Of a DNA stretch of 64,000 nucleotides, positions 16,712 through 26,872 are shown one piece after another. A program made the position numbers and the translations under genes. The stretch spans positions 1 to 64,000 of the forward strand of contig CAJUQJ010000008.1 of NCBI GenBank assembly GCA_910588215.1, written 5' to 3'. The stretch is from an uncultured Lachnospiraceae bacterium. Its GTDB lineage: Bacteria; Bacillota; Clostridia; Lachnospirales; Lachnospiraceae. The notes beneath the pieces are model-generated. The model made no database searches. It saw only the letters and a program-made list of their open reading frames with translations, and was not told where the DNA came from. Each line of letters begins with the position of its first letter. The stretch's first letter is position 1.

Positions 16712-18850
16712 TTACATCATATCCGCCGGCTCCGGCTCCTCATGATGCACCTCCGGGATAAATACCCTCTTATTTCCAAACTCTTTCTCAGCTTTAGCTG
16801 TCGCCTTCGCTTCATGGCAGAACTGCAACTGTGCATTAAACAGTTCCTTACCTCTTAAATCCGGTTTCTCATAGCTGCCATCCGCCTGCAAGATTGACGC
16901 TTTCACCGTATCCCTCAGCTGGCTGTCCAGGATATGGTGCAACTTCTCCTGCAGTTGCGGTTTTTCCACCGGAAAAAGTATCTCCACTCTCCGATCCAGA
17001 TTGCGCGGCATCCAGTCCGCACTGGCGCAATAGTATTCTGGTTTTCCATCATTCTCGAAATAGAAGATTCTGGCATGTTCCAGATAGTTACCTACGATAG
17101 AACGCACCGTGATCGTCTCGCTGACACCGGGAATTCCTACCTTCAGACAACAGATCCCTCGAATGATCAGATCGATCTTCACCCCGGATGCACTTGCCGC
17201 ATAAAGCGCCTCTATGATCGTCTTATCACACAGCGAATTCATCTTCGCTATGATATGAGCCGACCTGCCCTGCTCTGCATAAGTCCTTTCCCGCTCGATC
17301 AGACGCAGGAATCTGTCTTTGAGCCAGAGCGGCGCCAAAGAAAGTTTGTTCCAGCTTCTCGGCTCCGAATAGCCTGACAACATGTTGAAGACAGCAGTGG
17401 CATCCTCTCCGATAGCTTCCGAACAGGTAAAAAGTCCTACGTCCGTATATAATTTAGCCGTAGAGTCATTATAGTTACCCGTTCCAAGATGAACGTATCT
17501 ACGTATACCATCCTCTTCCCGGCGGACAACAAGTGTAATCTTACTGTGAGTCTTGAGTCCCAGCAGGCCATAGATCACATGACATCCCGCTTTCTCTAGC
17601 TTCTTAGCCCAGACGATATTATTCTCCTCGTCAAACCTGGCTTTCAACTCCACCAAAACAGATACCTGTTTCCCGTTCTCTGCCGCCTGCTCTAAGGCTG
17701 CCACAATCGGGGAATTGCCGCTGACACGATAAAGCGTCTGCTTGATTGCCAGCACATCCGGATCCTTGGCCGCCTGTCTGACAAACCGCACTACCGGCTC
17801 GAATGTCTGATATGGATGGTGCATCAGGATATCTCCTTCTCTTACCCTGGCAAACACATTAGCGTCCTCCGGCAGCTCCGGAACCGACTGCGGTTTCAGA
17901 TAACTGTCCTCCTTTAGATGGTCAAACCCTTTCATACCATACATCTTCATAAGGAAAGTCAGATCCAGAGGTCCACTGATTGAATAGATATCCTCCTTCT
18001 CGATCGCCAGCTCGTTCTGAATCAATTTCAAAAGCTTTTTGTCAATTCCTTCTTCCACCTCCAGCCGGATGACCTGTCCCCACTTTCTTTTCTTTAACTG
18101 CTTCTCGATCTCCTGCAGCAGATCCTCCGCCTCTTCTTCCTCAATGCCAAGATCCGCATTGCGCATGATCCGAAACGGATAAGAACAGATAATATCATAG
18201 TTAAGGAAAAGCTTCTGAATATTGCGTTCGATCACTTCTTCCAGCAGAATGACTTTCTGCTCTTTACCACCGGGAAGCATGACAAGACGGGACAAGACAC
18301 TCGGCACCTGCACCATGGCAAATTCTATCTCATCCTCACCGTTTTTCTTTTTCATCAGCGCTCCCAGATTCAGAGACTTATTCCTGATCAATGGAAATGG
18401 CCTGGAAGAATCTACCGCCATAGGCGTAAGTACCGGATAGACATTATCCGCAAAATACCGATCCACATAGACCGCATCCTCTTTGTCCAGTTCTTCATGA
18501 TGTCTGACGATATGCAGCCCCTCATCCAATAGGCGCGGCATCAGGGAACGATTATAGACCGAGTACTGTTGCTCCACCAGCTTATGTGTTTCCTCATTCA
18601 CGCGCAGCAGCTGTTCCTCCACCGTCATTCCCGCGATATCCTTCTTCTTATAACCGGCATGCACCATATCCTTCAAAGAGGCAACCCGCACCATAAAGAA
18701 TTCATCCAGATTGGATGACGTGATACTTAAAAATTTCAGCCTCTCAAAAAGCGGATTCTTCTTGTCTTTCGCCTCACATAAAACTCTCTTATTAAAAAGC
18801 AGCCAGCTTAACTCTCTGTTTGTATAATATTCGTCTCTTGAAAAGTCCAT
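16712..18850 (-). CDS. ppk1: Polyphosphate kinase 1
   Basis: A 712-residue PPK1 that makes polyphosphate from ATP. N-terminal domain with NRELSWLLFNKRVL and SSNLDEFFMVR; head domain; C-terminal catalytic domains with KTHSKITLV (autophosphorylated His near 434), YVHLGTGNYND (second His near 453) and DRRVEILFP. Full length for the family. It follows ppx by 116 bp, so synthesis and breakdown of polyphosphate are encoded together. Confidence 0.96.
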   Translation of the reverse strand: MDFSRDEYYTNRELSWLLFNKRVLCEAKDKKNPLFERLKFLSITSSNLDEFFMVRVASLKDMVHAGYKKKDIAGMTVEEQLLRVNEETHKLVEQQYSVYNRSLMPRLLDEGLHIVRHHEELDKEDAVYVDRYFADNVYPVLTPMAVDSSRPFPLIRNKSLNLGALMKKKNGEDEIEFAMVQVPSVLSRLVMLPGGKEQKVILLEEVIERNIQKLFLNYDIICSYPFRIMRNADLGIEEEEAEDLLQEIEKQLKKRKWGQVIRLEVEEGIDKKLLKLIQNELAIEKEDIYSISGPLDLTFLMKMYGMKGFDHLKEDSYLKPQSVPELPEDANVFARVREGDILMHHPYQTFEPVVRFVRQAAKDPDVLAIKQTLYRVSGNSPIVAALEQAAENGKQVSVLVELKARFDEENNIVWAKKLEKAGCHVIYGLLGLKTHSKITLVVRREEDGIRRYVHLGTGNYNDSTAKLYTDVGLFTCSEAIGEDATAVFNMLSGYSEPRSWNKLSLAPLWLKDRFLRLIERERTYAEQGRSAHIIAKMNSLCDKTIIEALYAASASGVKIDLIIRGICCLKVGIPGVSETITVRSIVGNYLEHARIFYFENDGKPEYYCASADWMPRNLDRRVEILFPVEKPQLQEKLHHILDSQLRDTVKASILQADGSYEKPDLRGKELFNAQLQFCHEAKATAKAEKEFGNKRVFIPEVHHEEPEPADMM

Positions 18851-18966
18851 CTCAATTCCCCTGTTCCCTTCTTATAACACTTTAACTCTCGGCCCTCGTT
18901 CCATTCCATACATTCTCCCGCTACCTCTGCAGCAAGTACTAAATCTCGGGCCGTATCGCTGCCTTT

Positions 18967-20496
18967 CTACCCTTTCTGTCTGATCACCGGACATACACTG
19001 AATACTTCTTCAAAAAAATGTGCCCTCCTGGCCAACAACCCCTTTTCCAAGGTAATATCCTGGGAGGAATCCACCGTGATGATCAGCTTTTCGTCCTTCA
19101 AAGCGGTCTTGACATTCTTAAACTTCTGTTTATGGCTTCTGTCCAGTCCGTTGGCTACCCGCAAGATAGCCGTAAGCTTGGCGATCGTAAGATAATCCCT
19201 TCCACTGATCGTATTGTCCTGGCTCATCAGATCATAATAATCAAACTCCAGATGATTATATTTGACTACATTGGCCACGATTTCCCGCTCCATATGGGAC
19301 AGTCCTATGATCTCCGTAGACATAATGATATGATAGGAGCATTCTCCCAGATTGACCAAGCTAATGTATTTCCCACAGTCATGCAGAAGCGTTGCGATCC
19401 TCAATAAAAGTCGTTCCCTTTTACCCAGGCCATGCACTTTCTTCATACTGTCATAGATAGTCAATGCGATCTGTTCCAGCGTCTCTCCCCTGCGCTTACT
19501 GCCCATATATCGTTTACTGATATTCTGTGCACAGGCTATGATATCCTGTTCAAAGTCATGACCAGACTTAAGGATCTTATTCTTCTCGCCGTATTCATAG
19601 GCAATACCGTCACACAGGCTGACACCCGGCGCCCAGATCAGCTTGGCATCCATCACCTTGACGATCCGGTTGAGCAGGATACCGGATATAAACAATAATG
19701 GCACATTCTCTTCTGGAATATCCAGAGCACGCGCAATCTCCTGCACTGTCTTGATCCGGATACTATCCAGAAAACTGTCCATAGCCGCTGCCTCAATGCT
19801 GCTTTGTTCCAGCCCGGCTACGTTCCTGCCGACCACTGCCGAGATATAATCATCCACCACGATGATATTCTCGATCACTCGATCCTTCAGATGTAGCTTC
19901 TTAAAAACCGCGATCTGAGAACTGATGATCTCATCCAGCATACTTTCGTTCTGTTCCGGGCGAATATTTAATTTATTGAGCTGTTCCTGCAGGCGAAGCA
20001 CTCCCAGACGCAGGTTCTGTGTTGTCACCAGCGTATCCTTATCAAACAGGGAGAGCTGAATACTGCCGCCTCCAATGTCTACGATCGCCGTTCCTTTCTC
20101 TATGATCCTGTTAAACGCATCTCCCTTGGAGGCTATGGACTTGTAATCCAGAAAGCGCTGTTCCGAGTTGCTGATACACTCGATCGTGATGCCTGTCCGC
20201 TGCGCGATCTGATCCAGAATAATCATCGTATTGTCCATCTCCCGGATCGCACTGGTGCCATAGGCTTTATAATCATCCACCTTATAGCCTTTCATGATCT
20301 CTCCATATTCCCGCAAGACCCTGCAGAGCTCATTCACTCTCGCATTGCTGATCTTACCGTTGGTATAAGTATCCGATCCCAGATCGATACGGTGCCTGAT
20401 ATGGTCTATCTCCCGAATGCCATTCTTTGCCGAGATCTCGAAAATCTTCATGCCCAGTTCATAGGAACCCACATCTATTGCCGCAAATGTCTTCAT
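18967..20496 (-). CDS. ppx: Ppx/GppA exopolyphosphatase with HD domain
   Basis: A 509-residue protein. The N-terminal actin-like Ppx/GppA fold starts AAIDVGSYELGMKI; GTSAIREMDN and VDIGGGSIQLSLF are the phosphate loops. The C-terminal third is an HD-type domain (LLHDCGKYISL near 370). It degrades polyphosphate or pppGpp. It lies between the DUF815 ATPase (13 bp gap) and ppk. Confidence 0.92.
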   Translation of the reverse strand: MKTFAAIDVGSYELGMKIFEISAKNGIREIDHIRHRIDLGSDTYTNGKISNARVNELCRVLREYGEIMKGYKVDDYKAYGTSAIREMDNTMIILDQIAQRTGITIECISNSEQRFLDYKSIASKGDAFNRIIEKGTAIVDIGGGSIQLSLFDKDTLVTTQNLRLGVLRLQEQLNKLNIRPEQNESMLDEIISSQIAVFKKLHLKDRVIENIIVVDDYISAVVGRNVAGLEQSSIEAAAMDSFLDSIRIKTVQEIARALDIPEENVPLLFISGILLNRIVKVMDAKLIWAPGVSLCDGIAYEYGEKNKILKSGHDFEQDIIACAQNISKRYMGSKRRGETLEQIALTIYDSMKKVHGLGKRERLLLRIATLLHDCGKYISLVNLGECSYHIIMSTEIIGLSHMEREIVANVVKYNHLEFDYYDLMSQDNTISGRDYLTIAKLTAILRVANGLDRSHKQKFKNVKTALKDEKLIITVDSSQDITLEKGLLARRAHFFEEVFSVCPVIRQKG

Positions 20497-20509
20497 AACA
20501 AACCTCCAT

Positions 20510-21793
20510 CTATTCTCCTTGTCCGCGAAGATGATCTATAAACTGTTGGGCTGTCCTGCCAGAGAGTCCTCCGTGGGCAAGCTCCCATTTTCCGGCTTCT
20601 GCAAGCAGCATCTCCTCATCCATCGCAATGCCGTAGCGAGCCGCAAGTCCTTTCACGATCTCCTGAAACTGCTTCTTATCCGGACCACAGAAGAAGATCG
20701 TCACACCGAATCGGTAGACCAGGGATAATTTCTCCTGCACTGTATCGCTGGAATGCAGCTGATCCCGTCTGCCCTCCTTGTCACTGAAGTTCTCCCGAAT
20801 CAAGTGTCTTCTGTTAGAGGTTGCATAGATCAGTACATTGTCCGGTTTCTTCTCCAGTCCCCCCTCGATTACGGCCTTCAGATATTTATATTCCGTCTCG
20901 AACTCCTCGAAACTCAGATCGTCCATATAGATGATAAATTTATAATTCCGATTCTTCACCTGCGCAACCACATCGTTCAAGTCATGAAACTGGTGCTTAT
21001 AGATTTCGATGATCCGCAGCCCCTTGTCATAATATTCGTTGGCGATCGCCTTAATACTTGTTGATTTCCCCGTTCCTGCATCTCCGAATAGAAGACAGTT
21101 ATTCGCTTTTCGTCCAGACACAAATGCTTCTGTATTCTCAAGCAGCTTCTTCTTCGGAATCTCATATCCGATCAGATCGTCAAGCTGTACATGCGAAATG
21201 TTCCGAATCGGTACGATCTTCGTACCTTCTGTTTCATGAATCACCCGAAATGCTTTATGTAAACCAAGTGTGCCCACTCCATAGGCACGATAAAACTCCG
21301 TCAGGATCTTTTGCATTTCTGCCGCCGATTCTGCACATGCCAGTTCTCCCGCCAGCTGGCAGATCCGGTCTCGAATCCTCGTACTGTACACCCTGCTGAC
21401 CTGCTGTGCCCTCTCATAGTGCAGCACATAATAGAATTCCGGCACCTTCAGGACTTCCATCATCTCTGTATGATCATACGCAAAGAATTCTCTGAATATG
21501 GCAATATCATGCAGTACAAGCTGATTGATGCTGCCTTCCACTTCTCCTCTGATCTCACAGGCCAAGCTGTAGCTGTTCTCGTTATTTACCAAAAGATCTG
21601 CCAGATAGCAGTGCCACAGATTACCATAGAAGCCATGGGCTGCCGCCCGCTCCAACAATTCATGCATACATTCATAGAACAGCGGCCTGGCTGTCGCATC
21701 CCCGGCACGATAATGCTCCATCAGCCACACCATGTCTTTAAGAATCTTCCCGTCTTCCAGATTCTTATAAACAATCAATTCCTCTTCCCGCAT
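20510..21793 (-). CDS. DUF815-family AAA+ ATPase
   Basis: A 427-residue ATPase. Walker A LLFGDAGTGKSTS (about 240-252), Walker B FIIYMDDLSFEEFE (about 291-304), sensor YATSNRRHLI. The N-terminal 200 residues are helical and specific to this family. DUF815 proteins are widespread but their role is not established. Encoded between pheA (20 bp gap) and ppx (13 bp gap) in one apparent operon, hinting at a link to phosphate or stress metabolism, which is inference. Confidence 0.88.
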   Translation of the reverse strand: MREEELIVYKNLEDGKILKDMVWLMEHYRAGDATARPLFYECMHELLERAAAHGFYGNLWHCYLADLLVNNENSYSLACEIRGEVEGSINQLVLHDIAIFREFFAYDHTEMMEVLKVPEFYYVLHYERAQQVSRVYSTRIRDRICQLAGELACAESAAEMQKILTEFYRAYGVGTLGLHKAFRVIHETEGTKIVPIRNISHVQLDDLIGYEIPKKKLLENTEAFVSGRKANNCLLFGDAGTGKSTSIKAIANEYYDKGLRIIEIYKHQFHDLNDVVAQVKNRNYKFIIYMDDLSFEEFETEYKYLKAVIEGGLEKKPDNVLIYATSNRRHLIRENFSDKEGRRDQLHSSDTVQEKLSLVYRFGVTIFFCGPDKKQFQEIVKGLAARYGIAMDEEMLLAEAGKWELAHGGLSGRTAQQFIDHLRGQGE

Positions 21794-21813
21794 CTTCTGT
21801 CACCCCCTCCTGT

Positions 21814-22944
21814 CTAATAATTTCCCAGTATCTTCATGCTGCGTGCCTCTTCCCGCAGTCCTCGCAGCGCATTCTTAACCGCTCCATCGGCCAAATTGCC
21901 CTCAAAATCAATAAAAAAACGATATTCCCAATTTCTCTCTTCGATCGGCCGGCTCTCTATCTTACACATATTAAGATTATTGTAAATAAAGTGCGACAAA
22001 ATCCGGTAAAGGGAACCGCTCTCATGTGAGACCTCCAGGCACAAGCTCACTTTGGCCGCCTTCTTCAGGAATATCTTCTGGTTCGTGACAATAATGAACC
22101 GCGTCGAATTACTGGTCGATTGGTTCACGCCTCGTTCCAGAATATCCAGCCCGTAGATCTTCGCCGCCTGTTCACTGGCGATCGCCGCCTGGCTTAAGTC
22201 CATATCCTCGATCACTTTACGCGCAGCAAAGGCATTATTCTGCATGCTGATCTGTTTCCAGTTCTCATGTGCATTTAAGTAGCGGGCACTCTGCATCAAT
22301 GACTGAGGATGCGAATAGACCGTCCGAATCCGATCAAGCCCTGCTCCCGGAACACCCAGAAGACAGTGTTCGATCTTTATGATCTGTTCTCCTACGATAT
22401 AATTCTCAAATTCCACCAGCAGATCATAGATCTCGCTGACAATCCCGGCGGTCGAATTCTCGATCGGCAGCACCGCAAAGTCCGCATTCCCCTCTTCTAT
22501 GGCGCACATGGCATCCCGGAAAGTATCCACATGAAAGCAATCCACATCTTCCCCGAAATATTTGATCATGGCCATCTGGGAATAGGCTCCCTCCGCCCCC
22601 TGAAAGACTACTCTGGACGCTTCTACATCCAATCGGTCCACCCCGATAAAAGGCAGCCTGCCGCCCACACCTGTCGCTGTCAGCTTATTATATTGTAGCT
22701 TACGGCTCATGGACATGATCTGCTCGAACAGTTCCTGGACTCCATGAGCATTAAACTCGTTGTGCGCCAGACTGCGGACTTTACGAAGCTTCTCCTCCTC
22801 CCGCGTCTTATCCAGAACCTTCTTCCCCGTCTCAATCTTATAATCTGCCACCTGCGAACAAATCTCCATCCGCTCTTCATACAGTTGAACGATCTGCTCA
22901 TCTATGTGATCTAACTTTCCACGCAATTCGGTCAAATCCATCAT
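21814..22944 (-). CDS. pheA: Bifunctional chorismate mutase / prephenate dehydratase
   Basis: A 376-residue P-protein for phenylalanine synthesis. Chorismate mutase (residues 1-90: LRGKLDHIDEQIVQLYEER), prephenate dehydratase (about 108-285: FQGAEGAYSQMA, ENSTAGIVSEIYDLL, STRFIIV) and a C-terminal ACT domain (ESGSLYRIL, NLNMCKIESRP) for feedback by phenylalanine. The start at 22944 has AGGAGG seven bases before; the longer frame lacks one. First gene of the series pheA-DUF815-ppx-ppk-maf. No T-box leader was found in the 288-bp region upstream. Confidence 0.95.
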   Translation of the reverse strand: MMDLTELRGKLDHIDEQIVQLYEERMEICSQVADYKIETGKKVLDKTREEEKLRKVRSLAHNEFNAHGVQELFEQIMSMSRKLQYNKLTATGVGGRLPFIGVDRLDVEASRVVFQGAEGAYSQMAMIKYFGEDVDCFHVDTFRDAMCAIEEGNADFAVLPIENSTAGIVSEIYDLLVEFENYIVGEQIIKIEHCLLGVPGAGLDRIRTVYSHPQSLMQSARYLNAHENWKQISMQNNAFAARKVIEDMDLSQAAIASEQAAKIYGLDILERGVNQSTSNSTRFIIVTNQKIFLKKAAKVSLCLEVSHESGSLYRILSHFIYNNLNMCKIESRPIEERNWEYRFFIDFEGNLADGAVKNALRGLREEARSMKILGNY

Positions 22945-23232
22945 GTCTGCTCCTCCTGCATCTGTCTTGGTATCAAATCCACTCTCTAATACTGCTAACA
23001 TCTTAACGCAAAACCCCCTTGATAGCAAGACAGTTTAAAGCTATAATATTAACATGATGTCAGGATTAAAGGACATAGGCCGCGTCACGCTTGCATATAA
23101 GTGTTCTTATGACTATATGGCATCTTCAAATCCCAACATCTCATAAAATAAAGCAGAACTGTATAGCAGTGGAATCAACCGTAAACTCGACTAAATGGAA
23201 GATCTTGCTATACTATTAGCACGGAGGTAACC

Positions 23233-24291
23233 ATGACTAAAAAAGCGAAGAATCTTGTGATCATATTTATAACTATTGCTATTTTTGCTGTGCTCATGTT
23301 TCTCACGATCTTACCGAGCCGCATCCCGTTAACGAATGACGATACCGTCGGCAATACTCCCGGCAATTTGAATAACGGCGGATATTTTTGTGAATCAGAC
23401 GGACGTGTCTATTTTGCCAATGCCTACGACGATTATGCTCTGTATTCCATGAATGCTGACGAATCCGATATCAAGAAGATAAACGACGGCGCTTTTTCCT
23501 GCCTGAACGTGGGCGGCGATTATCTATACTATTCCATGATCGGCAAGACTGAAGATTATGACCTGGGCTTTATCGGAAAACCTTACGGCGTTTACCGCAG
23601 CAAACTAAACGGTAAGAAGGCCACTGGGATGGACCGCTGTCATATCATCAATCTGCGGCTGTGCGGCAATTATGTTTTCTACGAGAAATATGACAATAAA
23701 GAAGCAGTTTCTCTGGAAAAGATAAGAATCGACAAGAAGGAGAAGCAGACCGTAGCTCCGAAGACGATCATCAATCCCAACTGTTACATAGACGGTAAGA
23801 TCTATTACAACGGAGACGCAACAGATCATTATCTCTACGCGCTCGATACCGCTACCGGTGTCTCCGAAGTCGTGTGGGAAGGAAACCTCTGGAATCCCAT
23901 CGTGCAAGACGGCTATGTATATTATATGGATGTAGACAACGACTACCGCCTGTGCCGATATTCTTTCAATAATGATACGATAGAAGTACTTACCAACGAG
24001 CGTCTCGATATGTTCAATCTATATGACCATTACATCTATTATCAGGTAAGTTCCCCTACCCAACCCGCACTTAAGCGGATGAGAATAGACGGTAGTTCTC
24101 AGGAACTCGTCAAGGAAGGCGTGTTCCAAAATATCAATATTACTTCGCAATATGTATACTTTAATGCCTTCAACGAGCCGACTCCCGTCTACAAAACAAG
24201 TACCTTCGGCCCCGTTGGTGTCACAAGCTTCGACACTGCCATGCAGGCCGCATTGAAAGAGGCAAAACCTGACAAGCAAAGTAAAGAATAA
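23233..24291 (+). CDS. Membrane-anchored DUF5050 beta-propeller-like protein
   Basis: A 352-residue protein with one N-terminal membrane helix (residues 8-28) and an extracytoplasmic domain built of repeats such as GRVYFANAYDDYALYSMN and GDYLYYSM, each about 40-50 residues, suggesting a propeller. This is the DUF5050 type common in Clostridia; function unknown. Preceded by CGGAGG and a -10-like TATACT near 23211. Convergent with the GNAT gene, separated by a terminator. Confidence 0.8.
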   Translation: MTKKAKNLVIIFITIAIFAVLMFLTILPSRIPLTNDDTVGNTPGNLNNGGYFCESDGRVYFANAYDDYALYSMNADESDIKKINDGAFSCLNVGGDYLYYSMIGKTEDYDLGFIGKPYGVYRSKLNGKKATGMDRCHIINLRLCGNYVFYEKYDNKEAVSLEKIRIDKKEKQTVAPKTIINPNCYIDGKIYYNGDATDHYLYALDTATGVSEVVWEGNLWNPIVQDGYVYYMDVDNDYRLCRYSFNNDTIEVLTNERLDMFNLYDHYIYYQVSSPTQPALKRMRIDGSSQELVKEGVFQNINITSQYVYFNAFNEPTPVYKTSTFGPVGVTSFDTAMQAALKEAKPDKQSKE

Positions 24292-24300
24292 TAGAATGCA

Positions 24301-24328
24301 AAAAGGAAACCATCCGGTTTCCTTTTTT
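24301..24328 (+). terminator. Rho-independent terminator
   Basis: GGAAACC-ATCC-GGTTTCC followed by six Ts, ten bases after the DUF5050 stop; the A-run in front makes it work on the - strand too. Confidence 0.92.
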
Positions 24329-24338
24329 ATGCCCATTA

Positions 24339-24947
24339 TCATTGTGCAGTGATCGCAAAACGCTTCTGCAAGATTGCATCATCATACATACATTGATAGA
24401 CAGACCTTATTTTTATAGCCATATCTTCCCCCGCCCGGCTGTCCATGACGGGCAGGATCATAATACGGTAGTCCACGCCCCACAGCCTGCATCTGGTGGT
24501 CGTCATCTGACAATTTGCCCCCTTATAAAAAACGATTCGCCTTTGTCGGACTTTTCTCGTCTCTTCGTCCAACCCCGGCAGTTCATCATCCTCCACTTCG
24601 ATCATGATCCCGTTCCAGGCCGCACACTCTTCCCGCAACATAGCCAATGCGTGCGATCCATATCCTGATCCACGCAGCTGTCCACAGACTGCAAAATAAT
24701 CTAACAGCAGCATTTTCCTCTTATAGTCTGCAAGTAAGAAAGCATACGCGCAGAGAGTCTCCTCCCCCTGCCCTTTTCCCCTCTCATAAAATCCATACAT
24801 ATAATAATTCCTTTTCGACGACATCTCTCTGATGATGGAGAACGGCTTTACCTCATCCGGCGGAAAGTCTCTTCTCAGATGTTTCTCATAAATCTCCTCT
24901 GCCTCGTTGATCGTCAACTCTCTGGCATATAATCCTACTCTGTCCAT
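24339..24947 (-). CDS. GNAT-family N-acetyltransferase
   Basis: A 202-residue acetyltransferase. The acetyl-CoA loop is seen as QLRGSGYGSHAL (near 90-101) following the strand LLLDYFAV; IMIEVEDDEL and RRIVFYKGANCQ complete the fold. Substrate unknown. Last gene after the folate cluster, 20 bp from folBK, and likely part of the same transcript. Confidence 0.85.
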   Translation of the reverse strand: MDRVGLYARELTINEAEEIYEKHLRRDFPPDEVKPFSIIREMSSKRNYYMYGFYERGKGQGEETLCAYAFLLADYKRKMLLLDYFAVCGQLRGSGYGSHALAMLREECAAWNGIMIEVEDDELPGLDEETRKVRQRRIVFYKGANCQMTTTRCRLWGVDYRIMILPVMDSRAGEDMAIKIRSVYQCMYDDAILQKRFAITAQ

Positions 24948-24967
24948 TGCTGTATCATCTGCCTCCG

Positions 24968-25813
24968 TTATTCCACACGCGGGCCGTCAAAGCCCTTTCT
25001 TACCTGCTCTTCCTCAAACATCTGCCGCACATTTTTACGCAAGACCGGATGCTCTGCATACGGCGCAATCTGCATGAGAGGTTCCAATACAAAACGCCTG
25101 TTATGCATATCTATATGAGGCAGGATCAAATCCTTTGTATACAAGATGCAATCCTCATAGAGCAAAATGTCAAGGTCCAGCGTCCTCGGTCCCCAGTGTA
25201 TCTTGCGCTCCCTTCCATGATTCTGCTCAATCTCATGCAGCTTCATAAGCAGCATCTGCGGTGTATACAATGTATCCACCTCTATAGCGCCGTTAAGGAA
25301 ATCATCCTGCTCCACACCTCCATAAGGCGGCGTTTCAATCCAGTCGGAGACCTGCAGCACCCTGCATTTATCATCGGCACGCAGCTCCTGCACCGCCTCC
25401 TCCAGATGCCTTCTCCTGTCTCCCATATTAGATCCGCAGGACAGATAAACCTTGTGCCATCCTCTTGTAATCCTCACCGACACGGATGCAAAAGGCAGCG
25501 GGATCGGCGCTTCCGGCTTGCGCACTTCCAGCGTCACCCGTCTGACAAGAGGGAATGTAAGCAGCAATGCCTCCGTTGCCTTCTCGGCCACGGTCTCTAT
25601 CAGCTTATACGTATGCTCCTTGACAAAACCATCCAGAAACCTGCACACTTCCCCATAATTCGTGGAAAGCGCCAGATCGTCCAGAATGCCCGCGGGCATC
25701 GTATCCGTCTCTAAAACAGCACTGACGTAAAAATTCTGCCCTTTCTCGTTCTCTTCCTCATAAACCCCGTGGTGGGCAAATATCCTTAAATTATCTATCC
25801 TGATCTGATCCAT
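24968..25813 (-). CDS. folBK: Fused dihydroneopterin aldolase / HPPK
   Basis: A 281-residue fusion. Residues 1-118 are FolB (IDNLRIFAHHGVYEEE, LSTNYGEV, IETVAEKATEALL), converting dihydroneopterin to 6-hydroxymethyl-dihydropterin. Residues 120-281 are FolK (YLSCGSNMGDRRRHLEEAV, GPRTLDLDILLY, LPHIDMHNRRFVLEPL), adding pyrophosphate from ATP. The start at 25813 has AGGAC nearby; an ATG five codons earlier (25828) is also possible. In the folate order folC-folE-folP-folBK. Confidence 0.94.
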   Translation of the reverse strand: MDQIRIDNLRIFAHHGVYEEENEKGQNFYVSAVLETDTMPAGILDDLALSTNYGEVCRFLDGFVKEHTYKLIETVAEKATEALLLTFPLVRRVTLEVRKPEAPIPLPFASVSVRITRGWHKVYLSCGSNMGDRRRHLEEAVQELRADDKCRVLQVSDWIETPPYGGVEQDDFLNGAIEVDTLYTPQMLLMKLHEIEQNHGRERKIHWGPRTLDLDILLYEDCILYTKDLILPHIDMHNRRFVLEPLMQIAPYAEHPVLRKNVRQMFEEEQVRKGFDGPRVE

Positions 25814-25953
25814 GTTATCTGTCCTCATGTTTATCCCAACCTCATCTCCATCCCGGCTGCCTACTCGTTTCTTACCGCCCTCGTCTACATGGCTCTGCTT
25901 CCCGCACCCTCCGATCCGTATAAAAGTCACCTGCGGTTCCTATCCCTTGCAGA

Positions 25954-26769
25954 CTACCTCTCATATCCGTCCCGTATCGCCTCCGCCATCCTGATGGCAC
26001 GCACATTCTCTTTCACATCATGTACCCGGACAAACATGGCCCGCTTCAAAACCGCAAATACGCTAGTCACAAGCGTTCCTTCCACCCGCTCCTCCTTAGG
26101 GAGATTCAATGCATTGCCGACCACGGACTTCCTGCTGGCGCCAAGCAGAAGCGGATATCCCAGGGAATGCAGCATTTCCATCCTGTCAATTATCTCCAGA
26201 TTATGCTCATAGGTCTTTCCAAATCCTACCCCCGGATCCAGCATGATCTTATCATCCGCGATCCCTGCCTGGTGCGCGATCTGCAGTGTCTCTTCCAGAT
26301 CCCACAACACTTCTTCCATATAGTTTTGATAAACGGTTTCCTTACGGTTGTGCATTAAACAACATGCGATATTTTCATTTGCAATCACTTCTGCAAGCGC
26401 CGGATCAAATTTCAACCCCCAGATATCATTGATCAGGTCCACACCTGCACAGATACCGGCTTTTGCCACTGCAGCCTTGCATGTATCCAGAGAAATCGGT
26501 ATATTAAATCTGGACTTAATAGCTTCTATAATCGGAATTACGCGTTCTTCTTCCTCCTCTGCCGTGATCGGCGTATAACCCGGTCGGGTAGACTCGCCGC
26601 CTACGTCCACTATATCCATACCATCTGTTATCATTTCCTCCACATGATACAACGCCTGATCGATCTTCTGATATCTGCCTCCATCAGAAAAAGAATCCGG
26701 CGTCACATTCAAAATCCCCATTACATACGTATGCCCCTGTGTGGCAAAATCCCTGCTTCCTATCCTCAA
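25954..26769 (-). CDS. folP: Dihydropteroate synthase
   Basis: A 271-residue TIM-barrel enzyme joining pterin pyrophosphate and p-aminobenzoate. MGILNVTPDSFSDGG (near 17-31), VDVGGESTRPG (54-64) and LDPGVGFGK mark substrate loops; the end has VRVHDVKENVRAIRM. Target of sulfonamides in general. Full length. Preceded by GGAGAG. Confidence 0.96.
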   Translation of the reverse strand: MRIGSRDFATQGHTYVMGILNVTPDSFSDGGRYQKIDQALYHVEEMITDGMDIVDVGGESTRPGYTPITAEEEEERVIPIIEAIKSRFNIPISLDTCKAAVAKAGICAGVDLINDIWGLKFDPALAEVIANENIACCLMHNRKETVYQNYMEEVLWDLEETLQIAHQAGIADDKIMLDPGVGFGKTYEHNLEIIDRMEMLHSLGYPLLLGASRKSVVGNALNLPKEERVEGTLVTSVFAVLKRAMFVRVHDVKENVRAIRMAEAIRDGYER

Positions 26770-26872
26770 ATCATCTCTCCTTTACCATCATTCTCGCCAG
26801 TATGAATTACTATGCATCCCGCAACCCCCTCAAAAGTATTGCTTTGCTAACCAATAAATAAGTCAGTTCTCT

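Noticed and set aside
22945..23232. T-box or other amino-acid leader upstream of pheA
   Set aside because: No T-box sequence (GGTGG-type) or attenuator hairpin with T-run was found.
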